A stretch of DNA of 64,000 bases. Origin: Bacteroidia bacterium (GTDB lineage: Bacteria > Bacteroidota > Bacteroidia > Chitinophagales > Saprospiraceae). The stretch covers positions 1 to 64,000 of the forward strand of contig JAUIKE010000014.1 in assembly GCA_030430845.1 (NCBI GenBank). Reading direction: 5' to 3'. Position numbers and translations under genes: made by a program. Below the pieces are notes generated by a model. It worked only from the letters and a program-made list of their open reading frames with translations, searched no databases and was not told the DNA's origin. Each line of letters begins with the position of its first letter. Within the stretch, counting starts at the first letter, position 1. Positions 34,469 through 43,415 of the stretch are shown here, piece by piece.

Positions 34469-35698
34469 TTAAAGGTGAATAATCTGATTATGCTGATCTT
34501 TGATCTGGAAGTCTAGTACCTTACCTAATCCATGAAATTTAAAGCGCAGCCCGACAAAATCGCCCATCGTATCAGAATAGTGTTTGTTGTATACCTGAGT
34601 ATCATTAATGAGCACACTGACTTCTTTATTCCTGATCTCAATCCCGAGCTTTGTGGGTTCCGTAAAATCAGTGCTGAAGGCTGACAGATCGTGCTCTTTC
34701 CCACTCAAATAGACATCGTTCAGGAGGAGGTTATCTTCGGAGCTGCAGCCTAGTTTGGAAAATGGGATGATCATAACACCGTCCGTTCCAATCAAATAAA
34801 TACGTGTAGACTGGCAAACCGCCCATCGGTCATCATATTCGTATTGGACAGTTGCGGTCAAGGAGAGATTATCCCCGGAGATGTTACCAAGGTCATCGAT
34901 GTAATGGAAGGAACTCACAATTGGTTTTTCGGAGGGTATTACTTCTTCCTTTATCTCAACCGGAACGCTAAGCTGAGCAGGAGGCTTTTGAAGGGGAATA
35001 AAATATTTGGGCACGGGCTCATATTCAACTAAGCCCAGCCATCCATTACTTTTAAGGAACAGGTCGTGCCTCTGAACTTCCTGCCCGTCCACCAACAATC
35101 TGGCCTTGAAGTATCCGGGAAAATAATAGATGCCTGTAGCCTGCTGTTGCCCTTTTTTTATGGAAATCGTTTTGGTAGGATCCCAGGTCTGTTGGATCGT
35201 GAAGCTATCTACGCTCAAGCTTGCAGGGACTTCAAAATCAAACACAACCGAATTGGGATATTCTCTACTCAAGACTTTGCTGGAAAAAGAAAATTCGGAA
35301 GCATTAATGATTACATCCGGCCGCCTGTTTCCCAAAAAACTGATCACTATCAGTGCCAAGACAAAACCCACGGCTATATAAACCGATCTTGAGGGGCCTT
35401 TAATTTTCCTTTTCCGGCCTGTCTTTTTGCTTAATTTAAAGCTTCTCCAATTATCATATCCGACAAATTGGGTTAGGGAATCAAGCGTGGTAATGCTGGG
35501 AGAACCTTGATAACTGATCACGCCGAAGAATCGCTTCAGGGTCGTAATGCTCAAACGAACCTGTGTGGCCTCGAAGATCTTTTCCGACAATTCTTCAAAC
35601 ATCTTACTATGCCAGGTATCAGCCGTTCCCCATCCAAGGGCTTGCTCGATCTCTTTTCTCAATCGAATGATATCAGCTTCCGAATACTTTTCAGTCAT
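34469..35698 (-). CDS. Membrane-anchored protein with putative N-terminal DNA-binding domain
   Basis: 409 residues. Residues 1-90 are helical and cytoplasmic-looking (FEELSEKIFEATQVRLSIT, then LTQFVGYDNWRSFK), of a kind recurring at the N-termini of Bacteroidota proteins. A basic stretch and one membrane helix (VYIAVGFVLALIVISFL, about 106-122) follow. The large C-terminal part is beta-rich and external, with repeated strand-turn patterns (ending GLRFKFHGLGKVLDF). This topology is that of a one-component transmembrane regulator, but DNA binding is only inferred. Four 10-bp-phased repeats lie 22 bp upstream of its start. Confidence 0.7.
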   Translation of the reverse strand: MTEKYSEADIIRLRKEIEQALGWGTADTWHSKMFEELSEKIFEATQVRLSITTLKRFFGVISYQGSPSITTLDSLTQFVGYDNWRSFKLSKKTGRKRKIKGPSRSVYIAVGFVLALIVISFLGNRRPDVIINASEFSFSSKVLSREYPNSVVFDFEVPASLSVDSFTIQQTWDPTKTISIKKGQQQATGIYYFPGYFKARLLVDGQEVQRHDLFLKSNGWLGLVEYEPVPKYFIPLQKPPAQLSVPVEIKEEVIPSEKPIVSSFHYIDDLGNISGDNLSLTATVQYEYDDRWAVCQSTRIYLIGTDGVMIIPFSKLGCSSEDNLLLNDVYLSGKEHDLSAFSTDFTEPTKLGIEIRNKEVSVLINDTQVYNKHYSDTMGDFVGLRFKFHGLGKVLDFQIKDQHNQIIHL

Positions 35699-35720
35699 CT
35701 ATCAAATTTAGAAAAGATCA

Positions 35721-35760
35721 GGCAGCTGAACAAGCTTGAATCAGCTTGAACGAACTTGCT
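35721..35760 (-). promoter_or_regulatory. Four direct repeats with exact 10-bp period
   Basis: Successive 10-bp blocks read GGCAGCTGAA, CAAGCTTGAA, TCAGCTTGAA and CGAACTTGCT, with GCTTGAA at the same position in the middle ones. The first block is 22 bp from the start codon of the membrane-anchored gene. Helix-phased spacing suggests cooperative protein binding on one DNA face. Function inferred. Confidence 0.5.
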
Positions 35761-35783
35761 TCCAGCCTTGATTTTCAGCGGAC

Positions 35784-36854
35784 TTATAAAGCTGCCGGCA
35801 TTTCCAATCCATTCTCCACTGCAATCTGCTTCAAGGCTTCAATAATCGGAGTGCTCAAGTGAATCCCTTCTTTTCGCTGCTGCTCCCGCAGTTTGAACGC
35901 TCGCTCTCCGGGCATTCTCACTGGCGGTTCCCCGGCAGCCACCTCAGCCTTTTTACTTTGATCCACCAAATACTGGTTTTCCCGAAGGAAAGCTTCTTTA
36001 CCTCCGAATGCAGCCGGATCAATAATTTGTAAAAAAACGGAAGACATCCAGTCATTGGGCTGATCAGCCCGGCCAAAACCGGCCAATGCACCTGTTAAAG
36101 CTTCAACAAGAAGGCCTAAGGCAAAACCTTTATAACCGGAATCCATGCCGCCTAAAGGCAAGATGGTGGCGGGAGGGTCCTGATAAAATTCGGAAGGATT
36201 AGCGATTGGCTTTCCTTTATGATCGAGTAACCAGGGGTGCGGAAGCTGTTCCCCTTTTTTATGAGCTTCACTGATTTTCCCACCCGCCGTAGCCGAGGTA
36301 CTGACGTCAAAAATAATGGGATCTCCCATCGTCGGAATACCTGCCGCAATGGGATTGGGGCTGTATACGCCCGTCAAACCGCCATAAGGCGCTACGCGAT
36401 TATACGCAGGATCCGAACAGGCCAATATCATCATCAGGCCTTTTTCAGTCGCCCGTTCCGGGTACGTAGCCAGGCAACCAATGTGATGGCTCTTTTGGAT
36501 CGCCACTGTTACCACCGGATGTTGGGCCACTCTTTCCAGTGCCAGGTCAATCGCTTCATGCACCAGCCAGGCACCGGGCAACAATCGGCCGTTCCAGGTA
36601 ATGGCAGCCCCGGTATCTCGAATGAGTTCGGGAGAGCCGCTTGTGGTCATTTTTCCCTGTTCCAGGGATTTTAGATAAGGGGATAATAAAGCCAGGCCGT
36701 GTGTGGTGTGGCCCATGAGGTCGGATTCAAGGAGGGTATGAGCTACCCGGCTAGCCATGGAAGTATTTAACCCCTTTTTGATTAATGCAGAAGTTGTAAA
36801 GCTTAGTAGATCTTTTGCTGAATAGCGGTCTGGTTCATTCATTGACCTTATCAT
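35784..36854 (-). CDS. Ldh-family (malate/L-lactate/sulfolactate-type) dehydrogenase
   Basis: 356 residues. The family is recognised by GHTTHGLALL near the N-terminus (the HG NAD-contact motif), KSHHIGCLATYPE (catalytic His), VAPYGG and a STSATAGGKI segment. It is a Rossmann-less NAD(P)-dependent oxidoreductase of 2-hydroxy acids or ketimines; the exact substrate cannot be chosen. It lies 18 bp downstream of the SEC-C gene on the same strand. Confidence 0.9.
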   Translation of the reverse strand: MIRSMNEPDRYSAKDLLSFTTSALIKKGLNTSMASRVAHTLLESDLMGHTTHGLALLSPYLKSLEQGKMTTSGSPELIRDTGAAITWNGRLLPGAWLVHEAIDLALERVAQHPVVTVAIQKSHHIGCLATYPERATEKGLMMILACSDPAYNRVAPYGGLTGVYSPNPIAAGIPTMGDPIIFDVSTSATAGGKISEAHKKGEQLPHPWLLDHKGKPIANPSEFYQDPPATILPLGGMDSGYKGFALGLLVEALTGALAGFGRADQPNDWMSSVFLQIIDPAAFGGKEAFLRENQYLVDQSKKAEVAAGEPPVRMPGERAFKLREQQRKEGIHLSTPIIEALKQIAVENGLEMPAAL

Positions 36855-36872
36855 TTAAGTTAGAATAACCTA

Positions 36873-37763
36873 TTAATTTGGCCAGCAACATTTTTTATAC
36901 TTTTTCCCTGAGCCACAATAACAAGGGTCATTTCTCCCTATTTTGTTTTTGTTTTTGTTTTTATTTTTCTTTTCCTGTATTTCTTTTTTTTCTGTAGTCT
37001 CAACAAAGAATTCTTGCATCCTATTGTAGTGGCTCTCCCAATCCCTCCTTTGTTGATGATATGATTTATTATACTCCTTCGTTGATAGGTCATTGTTTGA
37101 CTCTAATTTCTCGATAGCTTCTTCAAGCTCAATAATCACATGGCCTTCCTTCCAGTTTCTATTTTTTTTATTTTTAAAATAACCTAAAAGTTCCTTTAAT
37201 CTGGGCAGAACACTCCTAAATTGAGCGGCCCCCAATCCTGACACAAATGCATCCATCCATTTGAAGTCTGGATTTTTTAGAATATTGAGTATTTGATCCG
37301 CGTATTTTTCTTCTTCAGCAAAAAAGATGCAATCAAATAGAAATAAATAAGGATAATCACTTTCCTTTAGAGCCATTTCTTCAATTACATCCATATACCT
37401 CTTTACAGCCTTACCTCCTAACACTTCACAAGACTTTCCAACCAAATATCCTCCTTGCTCATTTAATATGTCCCAATCACTTTTAGTAGTCGTAACCAAA
37501 CTGATGATCGGTTCAATGAGTGATTCGCTCATATGATGCTCCGCAACTATCCCGTACCATAAGGCAGCATTTGAATAGTTTCCGGTCCTGGCATCAACGA
37601 CCACTTCCTCATTATAAGCATTGGACAAATAGAAAATGATCTTTTTTTCAATTTCTTCGTCCTTTTCGTGATTATACAAATACCTGATCGCGTCAAAAGG
37701 AATTCCATTCTGCTGGAAGCTTTCTAACTGTTCAAATGCTTGTTTTTTGGAATTAATCTCCAT
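36873..37763 (-). CDS. SEC-C motif protein with helical repeat body
   Basis: 296 residues. The last 22 residues are a SEC-C zinc-binding motif (GRNDPCYCGSGKKYKKCC), normally seen at the end of SecA and many accessory proteins. The body is a run of helices without a known domain (HEAT-like repeats are possible). A KNKNKNKNK linker, encoded by a short TTTTTG-type repeat at about 36943-36972, joins the two. It starts one base after the stop of a PIN-domain stump, suggesting the two once formed an operon. Confidence 0.8.
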   Translation of the reverse strand: MEINSKKQAFEQLESFQQNGIPFDAIRYLYNHEKDEEIEKKIIFYLSNAYNEEVVVDARTGNYSNAALWYGIVAEHHMSESLIEPIISLVTTTKSDWDILNEQGGYLVGKSCEVLGGKAVKRYMDVIEEMALKESDYPYLFLFDCIFFAEEEKYADQILNILKNPDFKWMDAFVSGLGAAQFRSVLPRLKELLGYFKNKKNRNWKEGHVIIELEEAIEKLESNNDLSTKEYNKSYHQQRRDWESHYNRMQEFFVETTEKKEIQEKKNKNKNKNKIGRNDPCYCGSGKKYKKCCWPN

Positions 37764-37764
37764 G

Positions 37765-37913
37765 CTAACTATTGTTGTCCTTTGATTTCAAGTAGTTCTC
37801 AGGCGTAAAAACGGCGATCTCAGATTTGTCATAATCTTTGACATGCCTGGTGATGATAGCTTCAACTCCGTCAATGGTCAATGCAGTGGAGTAATCACCC
37901 AATCGCTGCATTC
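37765..37913 (-). pseudogene. 3' stump of a PIN-domain (VapC-like) toxin gene
   Basis: A short frame that overlaps the 3' end of pgm reads [20 protein letters not shown] and then DYDKSEIAVFTPENYL before a TAG at 37767-37765. This is the C-terminal strand-helix end of a PIN domain, containing the DGVEAIITRH...DF/Y-type Asp region. The N-terminal part with the other catalytic Asp is missing; in its place is pgm. The stump is 1 bp upstream of the SEC-C start. Product non-functional. Confidence 0.6.
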
Positions 37914-39535
37914 ACCACCGCCTGCGCCTCTTCCTGAATCGCCTTCAAGTGCGCTTCATCTTTAAAACTCTCGGCATAGATCTTGTAAATATTCTCCGTG
38001 CCGGAGGGGCGGGCTGCGAACCAACCATTAGCCGTGGTTACTTTCAAACCGCCAATGGCAGCGCCATTACCGGGAGCCTTGGTGAGAATAGCCTCGATTT
38101 TATCTCCAGCCAGCTCTGAAGAGGTAATTTGCTCTGGAGACAATTTCTTCAATTTATCTTTTTGCTCAGGCGTAGCGGGTGCGTCGATGCGGGCGTACAC
38201 AGGCTCACCAAATTCCTCGGTAAAGCCTTTATAAATTTCACCTGGATCTTTTCCGGTTTGAGCAGTAATTTCTCCTGCCAGAAGAGCTGCGATGATACCG
38301 TCTTTGTCGGTCGACCAAACACTCCCCTCCCTATCCAAAAAGGAAGCGCCGGCACTTTCTTCTCCTCCGAAGCCTAAGGAACCATCGAAAAGCCCGTCTA
38401 CAAACCATTTAAACCCAACCGGTACTTCCACCAGTTTACGGCCCAATTTATTGGCCACTCGATCGATCATTTGGCTGCTGACCAAGGTTTTTCCAATCCC
38501 CGTCTCCGCCTTCCAGTTTGGACGATGCGTAAATAGGTAATCTATGGCGACGGCCAGGTAATGATTCGGCGCCATCAAGCCGCTGCTGCGGGTGACGATG
38601 CCGTGGCGGTCATGGTCTGTATCACAGGCAAAAGCCACTTGAAAACGATCCTTTAGATGGATAAGCCGCTGCATGGCATAAGAAGAAGAAGGGTCCATAC
38701 GGACCTTACCGTCCCAATCGAGCGACATGAAGCGAAAAGTATGATCTACTTCGGTGGATACAACCGTCAAATCGAGCTTATACTGGTCGGCGATGCGGCT
38801 CCAGTAATTCACGCCTGCGCCACCCAGTGGATCTACGCCCATTTGCACGCCTGCTGAGCGAATGGCTTCCATATCGATTACCTTGCCCAGGTCATTTACG
38901 TAGGCATCCAGATAATCGTACCGATGCGTCGTTGAAGCTTTTAAAGCCTGTTGCAAAGACATTCTTTTGACCGCCTTCAAGCCATCTTCCAAAATTTCAT
39001 TGGCCTTTCCTTCAATCCAGGCGGTTACATTACTCTCGGCCGGACCGCCATTGGTCATGTTGTACTTAAACCCTCCATCAGCAGGTGGGTTGTGAGAGGG
39101 GGTAATGACAATGCCGTCTGCCAGTCCATTGGTACGCCCCTTATTATATTCGATAATGGCATGGCTAACGGCCGGCGTGGGCGTATAATCGTCATTAACT
39201 GCAATCATGGTTTCCACTCCATTTGCTGCCAGTACTTCCAATGCGGTTACCTGGGCAGGTTCCGAAAGTGCATGTGTGTCGATGCCCATAAAGACCGGGC
39301 CACTTATGCCTTCTTTTTCCCGGTACATACAAATCGCCTGGGTAGTCGCCAGGATATGCTGTTCATTAAAGGAGTAGTTGAAAGAAGAGCCTCGATGGCC
39401 GGAGGTACCGAAGGATACCCGCTGGGTTCTAACGGATGGATCCGGCTGAAGGGTAAAGTAAGCGGTGATCAAACGAGGGATATCGGTTAGTTGGTCTGGA
39501 TTAGGAAGTTGTCCGGCTTGAGGGTGGAGACTCAT
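37895..39535 (-). CDS. pgm: Phosphoglucomutase (alpha-D-glucose phosphomutase)
   Basis: 546 residues. [10 protein letters not shown] near the N-terminus, the phosphoserine loop TPSHNPP (~145-151), metal-binding DTDHDRHG (~300-307), sugar loop GGEESAGAS (~381-389) and phosphate-binding RPSGTE near the C-terminus. The overall alignment follows the E. coli Pgm type throughout. It converts glucose-1-phosphate and glucose-6-phosphate. Its 3' end overlaps the PIN stump. A ~250-bp gap lies upstream. Confidence 0.96.
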   Translation of the reverse strand: MSLHPQAGQLPNPDQLTDIPRLITAYFTLQPDPSVRTQRVSFGTSGHRGSSFNYSFNEQHILATTQAICMYREKEGISGPVFMGIDTHALSEPAQVTALEVLAANGVETMIAVNDDYTPTPAVSHAIIEYNKGRTNGLADGIVITPSHNPPADGGFKYNMTNGGPAESNVTAWIEGKANEILEDGLKAVKRMSLQQALKASTTHRYDYLDAYVNDLGKVIDMEAIRSAGVQMGVDPLGGAGVNYWSRIADQYKLDLTVVSTEVDHTFRFMSLDWDGKVRMDPSSSYAMQRLIHLKDRFQVAFACDTDHDRHGIVTRSSGLMAPNHYLAVAIDYLFTHRPNWKAETGIGKTLVSSQMIDRVANKLGRKLVEVPVGFKWFVDGLFDGSLGFGGEESAGASFLDREGSVWSTDKDGIIAALLAGEITAQTGKDPGEIYKGFTEEFGEPVYARIDAPATPEQKDKLKKLSPEQITSSELAGDKIEAILTKAPGNGAAIGGLKVTTANGWFAARPSGTENIYKIYAESFKDEAHLKAIQEEAQAVVNAAIG

Positions 39536-39892
39536 GTTTTAGTGTTTTTTAAAAAAAATGGTGTAAGAATTAAAAATATTAATAAATCATCACCTTTAGA
39601 AGCATACATAAAGCAATTATAAATAAAATAAAAAGCAGTGACACTAATTTAAGTGGACTCAAACAGTGTAAATCTGTCCGAGTCTGTGTCCTTCCGTGTC
39701 AAAAAAGGCGTAGCCAATGCCCAGAGTTACTGGTGATGATTTATTAGTCTTCTAAACCTTTCCTTAAAAGTAATTTCCTCCTTTTGCTTGCCAAAATATT
39801 TGATGTTTAAGTTAAGGTTAAAGATCAGCATTCGGCCGGTTTTGATACAATTGATTGCTATCTTCAGCATTTTTCACGTAAAAACTAATCAC

Positions 39893-40711
39893 ATGAGTCG
39901 CATTTTCAAGCTTTTTGCCTGCTCGCTTTTTATCTCCACCTTATTTTTTTCCTGTAGCAATGAATCCTCTCAGGCCACGACGGAGGAACCTGTAGAAAAA
40001 GAGGAGGTGGCCTCCCCAGCACTACCCGAGCTGTTAAGCGATGCATTGGAAGCGCATGGCGGACTGAATAATTGGCAGTCCATGAAAACGATGATCTATA
40101 CCGTAGAGCGAAATGAAAAACCAGAACAGCATCTTATAGACCTTGACTCCAGAAAAGTACTGCTGACGCATGAAGATTATCGCATAGGATTTGACGGCCA
40201 GGAAGTATGGGTATCACCCAACAAAGCTGCTTTTGGCAATAGTTCGGCCCGGTTTTACCATAACTTGCGCTTTTACTTCGTTTCCATGCCTTTTATTGTG
40301 GCCGACCCAGGGATCAATTATGAGGTGCTCCCACAGAAGGAATTACAAGGAAAAACCTATGATGCACTCCGCATCACCTATGATGATGGTATAGGCGACG
40401 CTCCTGAAGATGAATACATTCTTCATTTTGATCCGGAGACCAAGCAAATGGAATGGTTGCTTTATACGGTCACTTATTACACAGGAGAAGTGGCCAGTAA
40501 ATACAATGCCCTTCATTATAGCGAATGGCAGGAAGTTAACGGACTCATGTTGCCTCAAAAAATGGTGGGCTATCGCTATGAAGATGGGAAAATTGGCGAG
40601 AAAAGATATGAGCGCCTGGTAAGTGATTTTCAGTTGATGACTTCCAAAAAAGACGCTGCCATTTTTGAAATGCCAGAGGAAGCGGAGATTGATTCTCTTA
40701 TTGTAAACTAG
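39893..40711 (+). CDS. Lipoprotein, DUF6503-like
   Basis: From the ATG at 39893 (a longer frame opens at 39788) the product has the lipoprotein leader MSRIFKLFACSLFISTLFFS followed by Cys. The body (about 250 residues) is a lipid-type beta fold: LEAHGGLNNWQSMKTM, YDALRITYDDG, PEDEYILHFDPETKQMEWL and MLPQKMVGY. This resembles DUF6503 outer-membrane-lipoprotein-localisation-like proteins. Ligand unknown. It runs against the CoxE gene, with a 158-bp mobile-like element between. Confidence 0.75.
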   Translation: MSRIFKLFACSLFISTLFFSCSNESSQATTEEPVEKEEVASPALPELLSDALEAHGGLNNWQSMKTMIYTVERNEKPEQHLIDLDSRKVLLTHEDYRIGFDGQEVWVSPNKAAFGNSSARFYHNLRFYFVSMPFIVADPGINYEVLPQKELQGKTYDALRITYDDGIGDAPEDEYILHFDPETKQMEWLLYTVTYYTGEVASKYNALHYSEWQEVNGLMLPQKMVGYRYEDGKIGEKRYERLVSDFQLMTSKKDAAIFEMPEEAEIDSLIVN

Positions 40712-40867
40712 TAGATAGAATAAAGTAACCACCTGAGGCGGTCAGAAAAGGTAGAAGGATGAATATAAATGGGATGCTGCCCAGCAATTTTTTTATTGAA
40801 GAAATGCTTCTTCCGTTCGTAGTCTGTATGGCCATGAACGGAATTTTTCATGCGTTTCCAAAGAGTT

Positions 40868-41025
40868 GGGGCTGTCTCATAACTCCTTTGTCGTTATGAG
40901 CAGCCCCATGTCATTTTTTTTAAGAGGTGTTTTTTAGAGAAAAACGAAGTTTTTCTCTAAAAAACACCCCTTAAAGAAATATTATTGGCTGGCGAATAAG
41001 GCTGAAAGACTTATGAGACAGCCTC
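40868..41025. mobile_element. 158-bp MITE-like element with CTGTCTCATAA ends
   Basis: Left end GGGGCTGTCTCATAA (40868-40882) and right end TTATGAGACAGCCTC (41011-41025) are inverted repeats matching at 14 of 15 positions. Ends containing CTGTCTCA are common in insertion sequences of Bacteroidota. No ORF of transposase size, so this would be a non-autonomous derivative. Direct target duplication was not recognised. Confidence 0.5.
40920..40974. repeat. Long hairpin with GAGAAAAACGAAG core
   Basis: Arms 40920-40945 and 40949-40974 pair over 26 bp with one mismatch around a 3-nt loop. The core is related to the hairpin at 56075-56131 (GAGAAAAAAAC/GTTTTTTTCTC). Confidence 0.65.
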
Positions 41026-41075
41026 AAAAGACGTATGCCAGTTTGGAAACTGGCACGAACAATTTCCAAACTTTT

Positions 41076-42227
41076 CTACCTCAAGCTTCTTGCCAGCGAT
41101 CTCAAACTCTCAATATTATGCCCCGAAGTAAAGATATCAATATACGGCATCGCTATCTGCATGCCCTTCACCTCTGGCTTAAAGTCAGGATTACCGGCCA
41201 GAGGGTTGAGCCAGATCACACGGCCTGCCTTGGAGGATATCTTACGCATACTTTTTTCCAAAACATCGACTTCGCCCGTATCCCAACCATCACTCAGAAT
41301 GATGACCGTCGTTCGGCGATTCAGCAAGCGGTTATATTGTTCAATGAATTGGTTGAGGGAAAAACCAATTCGCGTGCCGCCCGACCAGGTGTTGACTTCC
41401 TCGCTCAAGCGGGAAAGGGATTCCCTAAACTGATAACCTTTCAAAGCATGAGTAACTCGTTGCAAGGAAGTACTAAAAATAAAGGACTCTATCTTTTTAT
41501 TGACATTCTGAAAGGTGTAGATAAACTGCAACAAAAACTGACTGTACAGATCCATCGACTTACTCACATCGCAGATGAGCACAATTTTATGCCTGTTTTT
41601 CTTGGGTTGGCGAAAACGGATATCCATTAGCTCTCCGCCCCTCCTCAAATTTTGGCGGACGGTATTTTTGAGATCCATCGTTTGGCTGCGATGCGTCTTT
41701 TGCCAGCGCCGATTGGCTTGCAGCGCCATGGTGCGGGCGATTTGTTGAAGCACTCGCCACAACTCGGACATTTCTTCAGGAGTAAAATCGGCAAAGTCTT
41801 TTTTCGAAATGGATTCGGAAGGGCTGTATGTAGCTGCATCAGTGATGTCTTCTTCTTTATTTCCGTATAGCCAATCTTTGATCTGCTGGATGGAAGGCTT
41901 TTGTGATTGGGCAGGCTTGGGCTTTTCTTCGGGATGGTCCAGCCGCTTGGAGTTGACTGCTTTTTCGAGTTCTTTCCAATATTTGTCATATAACTCTCCA
42001 AAGACTTCCTGCTGGCGGCGACTTCTACACAGGGTAGCAGCGAGGCTTTCCTTGAATGCTTCGGGCGTTTCGAAGGGAGCGATGCGATCCAGCGCTTCTA
42101 GCATCAGGCTGATCTCGGCCGGGCCGATGGTGAAGCCGTGTTGGCGGAGGTAGCGACAGAAGCCCAGCAGGTTGGAGCTGAGGTCGGTACGGCGTTGAAT
42201 GATATCTTTTTTGGTTCCGTGTTCCAT
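41076..42227 (-). CDS. coxE: CoxE-like VWA-domain protein
   Basis: From the ATG at 42227 (starting MEHGTKKDIIQRRTDLSSNL; a longer frame opens at 42293) the product is 383 residues. The C-terminal half is a von Willebrand A domain with a MIDAS sequence ICDVSKSM (the DxSxS pattern) and LSDGWDTGEV. The N-terminal half is a CoxE/VWA-associated helical region. It pairs with MoxR-type ATPases (CoxD) to mature or load cofactors into molybdenum enzymes. Last gene of the cox-like operon. Confidence 0.85.
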   Translation of the reverse strand: MEHGTKKDIIQRRTDLSSNLLGFCRYLRQHGFTIGPAEISLMLEALDRIAPFETPEAFKESLAATLCRSRRQQEVFGELYDKYWKELEKAVNSKRLDHPEEKPKPAQSQKPSIQQIKDWLYGNKEEDITDAATYSPSESISKKDFADFTPEEMSELWRVLQQIARTMALQANRRWQKTHRSQTMDLKNTVRQNLRRGGELMDIRFRQPKKNRHKIVLICDVSKSMDLYSQFLLQFIYTFQNVNKKIESFIFSTSLQRVTHALKGYQFRESLSRLSEEVNTWSGGTRIGFSLNQFIEQYNRLLNRRTTVIILSDGWDTGEVDVLEKSMRKISSKAGRVIWLNPLAGNPDFKPEVKGMQIAMPYIDIFTSGHNIESLRSLARSLR

Positions 42228-42266
42228 GTTACGGTAGGTTCGGTAAGATTTGTGGTCAGGTTGTTT

Positions 42267-42374
42267 ATTGTAGATCTTTATTGAGGCACGCAAATTTCGC
42301 GAATTCCGCAGATGCTTTAATCAGTGGGGATCAGCCAAAATCAGCGTTTATCAGCGGCGGAAAAGATCTACAAT
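42267..42374. repeat. Dispersed repeat, copy A (partner 50128-50210)
   Basis: Bounded by inverted ATTGTAGATCTTT (42267-42279) and AAAGATCTACAAT (42362-42374). Inside is GGCACGCAAATTTCGCGAAT followed by TCCGCAGAT. The left ~47 bp closely match 50128-50175. Non-coding. Confidence 0.6.
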
Positions 42375-42404
42375 CAGTACCATTATCTAAAATTTAGCAA
42401 CCCC

Positions 42405-43301
42405 CTACCCCAATTTCGAAATAGCCCCCACCTTCTCAAACAACTCTGACAAGGAAGTGCTCACCTCGCGGATATCCGTCCAATCTTTGAGCACGATGCC
42501 AAGGGTAGATTCCACCAATTCTTTTTCCAGATGATCGATATGAAGCGCGGCCAGGGCCTGTGCCCAATCCAGCGTCTCGGCGATGCCCGGCACTTTTTCG
42601 AGGCGCATTTGGCGGACCTCCTGCATGAAGGTACAGATCTGCTCGGCTAGGCGCTCATCAATTTGGGGCGTCTTGGCTCGGACGATCTGTAGTTCTTTGT
42701 CAAAATCAGGATAGTCGATCCAAAGATACATGCAACGGCGGCGCAACGCTTCCGATAATTCCCGGACCCGGTTGCTGGTCACGATCACCTGAGGGATGTG
42801 AGTGGCCTTTATCGTTCCTATTTCGGGAATGGTGATTTGCCAGTCGGAAAGAACTTCCAGCAAGAAACTTTCAAACTCTTCATCGGCCCGGTCGATCTCA
42901 TCGATCAGCAAGACAGGCGTTTTGTGATGGGTGATGGCTTGAAGCAGAGGTCTTTTCAGTAAAAATCGATCACTAAAAATATTTTTTTCCTTCTCCTCGA
43001 CGGTTTTATCGGTATGTTCTTCGAGTTTGAGTTGGAGGAGTTGCTGCTGATAGTTCCATTCGTAGAGGGCATGAGTGGCGTCGAGGCCCTCGTAGCATTG
43101 CAGGCGAATGAGCTCGGTATTCAGGGCACTGGCCATGACCTTGGCGATCTCAGTTTTGCCTACACCGGCAGGCCCTTCGATCAGGAGGGGCTTTTTCAAT
43201 TCCATGGCCAGGAAGACGGACATCACGATGGAGGCTTCGGTGATGTAGCCTTGTTGGGCCAGCATATCTCGTACTTTTTCCAGGGAAGGATGTGACAACA
43301 T
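42405..43301 (-). CDS. coxD: MoxR-type AAA ATPase (CoxD-like)
   Basis: 298 residues. Walker A EGPAGVGKTEIAK (~41-53), Walker B PVLLIDEIDRADEE, sensor I QVIVTSNRVR, and the arginine-finger region ALRRRCMYLWIDYPD. MoxR ATPases act as chaperones for metallo-cofactor enzymes together with a VWA partner. Here the VWA gene follows 178 bp downstream and the CODH-like subunit genes lie upstream on the same strand. Role: maturation of the molybdenum hydroxylase, inferred from the cluster. Confidence 0.9.
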   Translation of the reverse strand: MLSHPSLEKVRDMLAQQGYITEASIVMSVFLAMELKKPLLIEGPAGVGKTEIAKVMASALNTELIRLQCYEGLDATHALYEWNYQQQLLQLKLEEHTDKTVEEKEKNIFSDRFLLKRPLLQAITHHKTPVLLIDEIDRADEEFESFLLEVLSDWQITIPEIGTIKATHIPQVIVTSNRVRELSEALRRRCMYLWIDYPDFDKELQIVRAKTPQIDERLAEQICTFMQEVRQMRLEKVPGIAETLDWAQALAALHIDHLEKELVESTLGIVLKDWTDIREVSTSLSELFEKVGAISKLG

Positions 43302-43415
43302 AATAAAAGTGTATAATTTTAATAGCGCCAGACAATAGAAATGTAGTATTGCTTAACTCAATTTTCCCTAATTAAGAAATTCAATAACCATTTCCACTGC
43401 CCGGCGCTATTTTAT

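Larger units (their letters stand above)
40712..41075. other. 364-bp convergent intergenic region
   Basis: Lies between the DUF6503 lipoprotein gene and coxE, which converge. It holds a bulged hairpin (40868-40907), a 26-bp-stem hairpin (40920-40974) and a 158-bp element with inverted ends. No gene is evident. Confidence 0.7.

Noticed and set aside
35721-35760. Replication-origin iterons
   Set aside because: Only four 10-bp units, no DnaA boxes, no rep gene; the spacing suits a transcription-factor site better.
38951-39490. 179-codon plus-strand ORF inside pgm
   Set aside because: Antisense to a conserved enzyme with full motifs; no leader or family.
41013-41630. 205-codon plus-strand ORF overlapping coxE
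   Set aside because: Opposite strand of the VWA gene, starts inside the 158-bp element; no motif.
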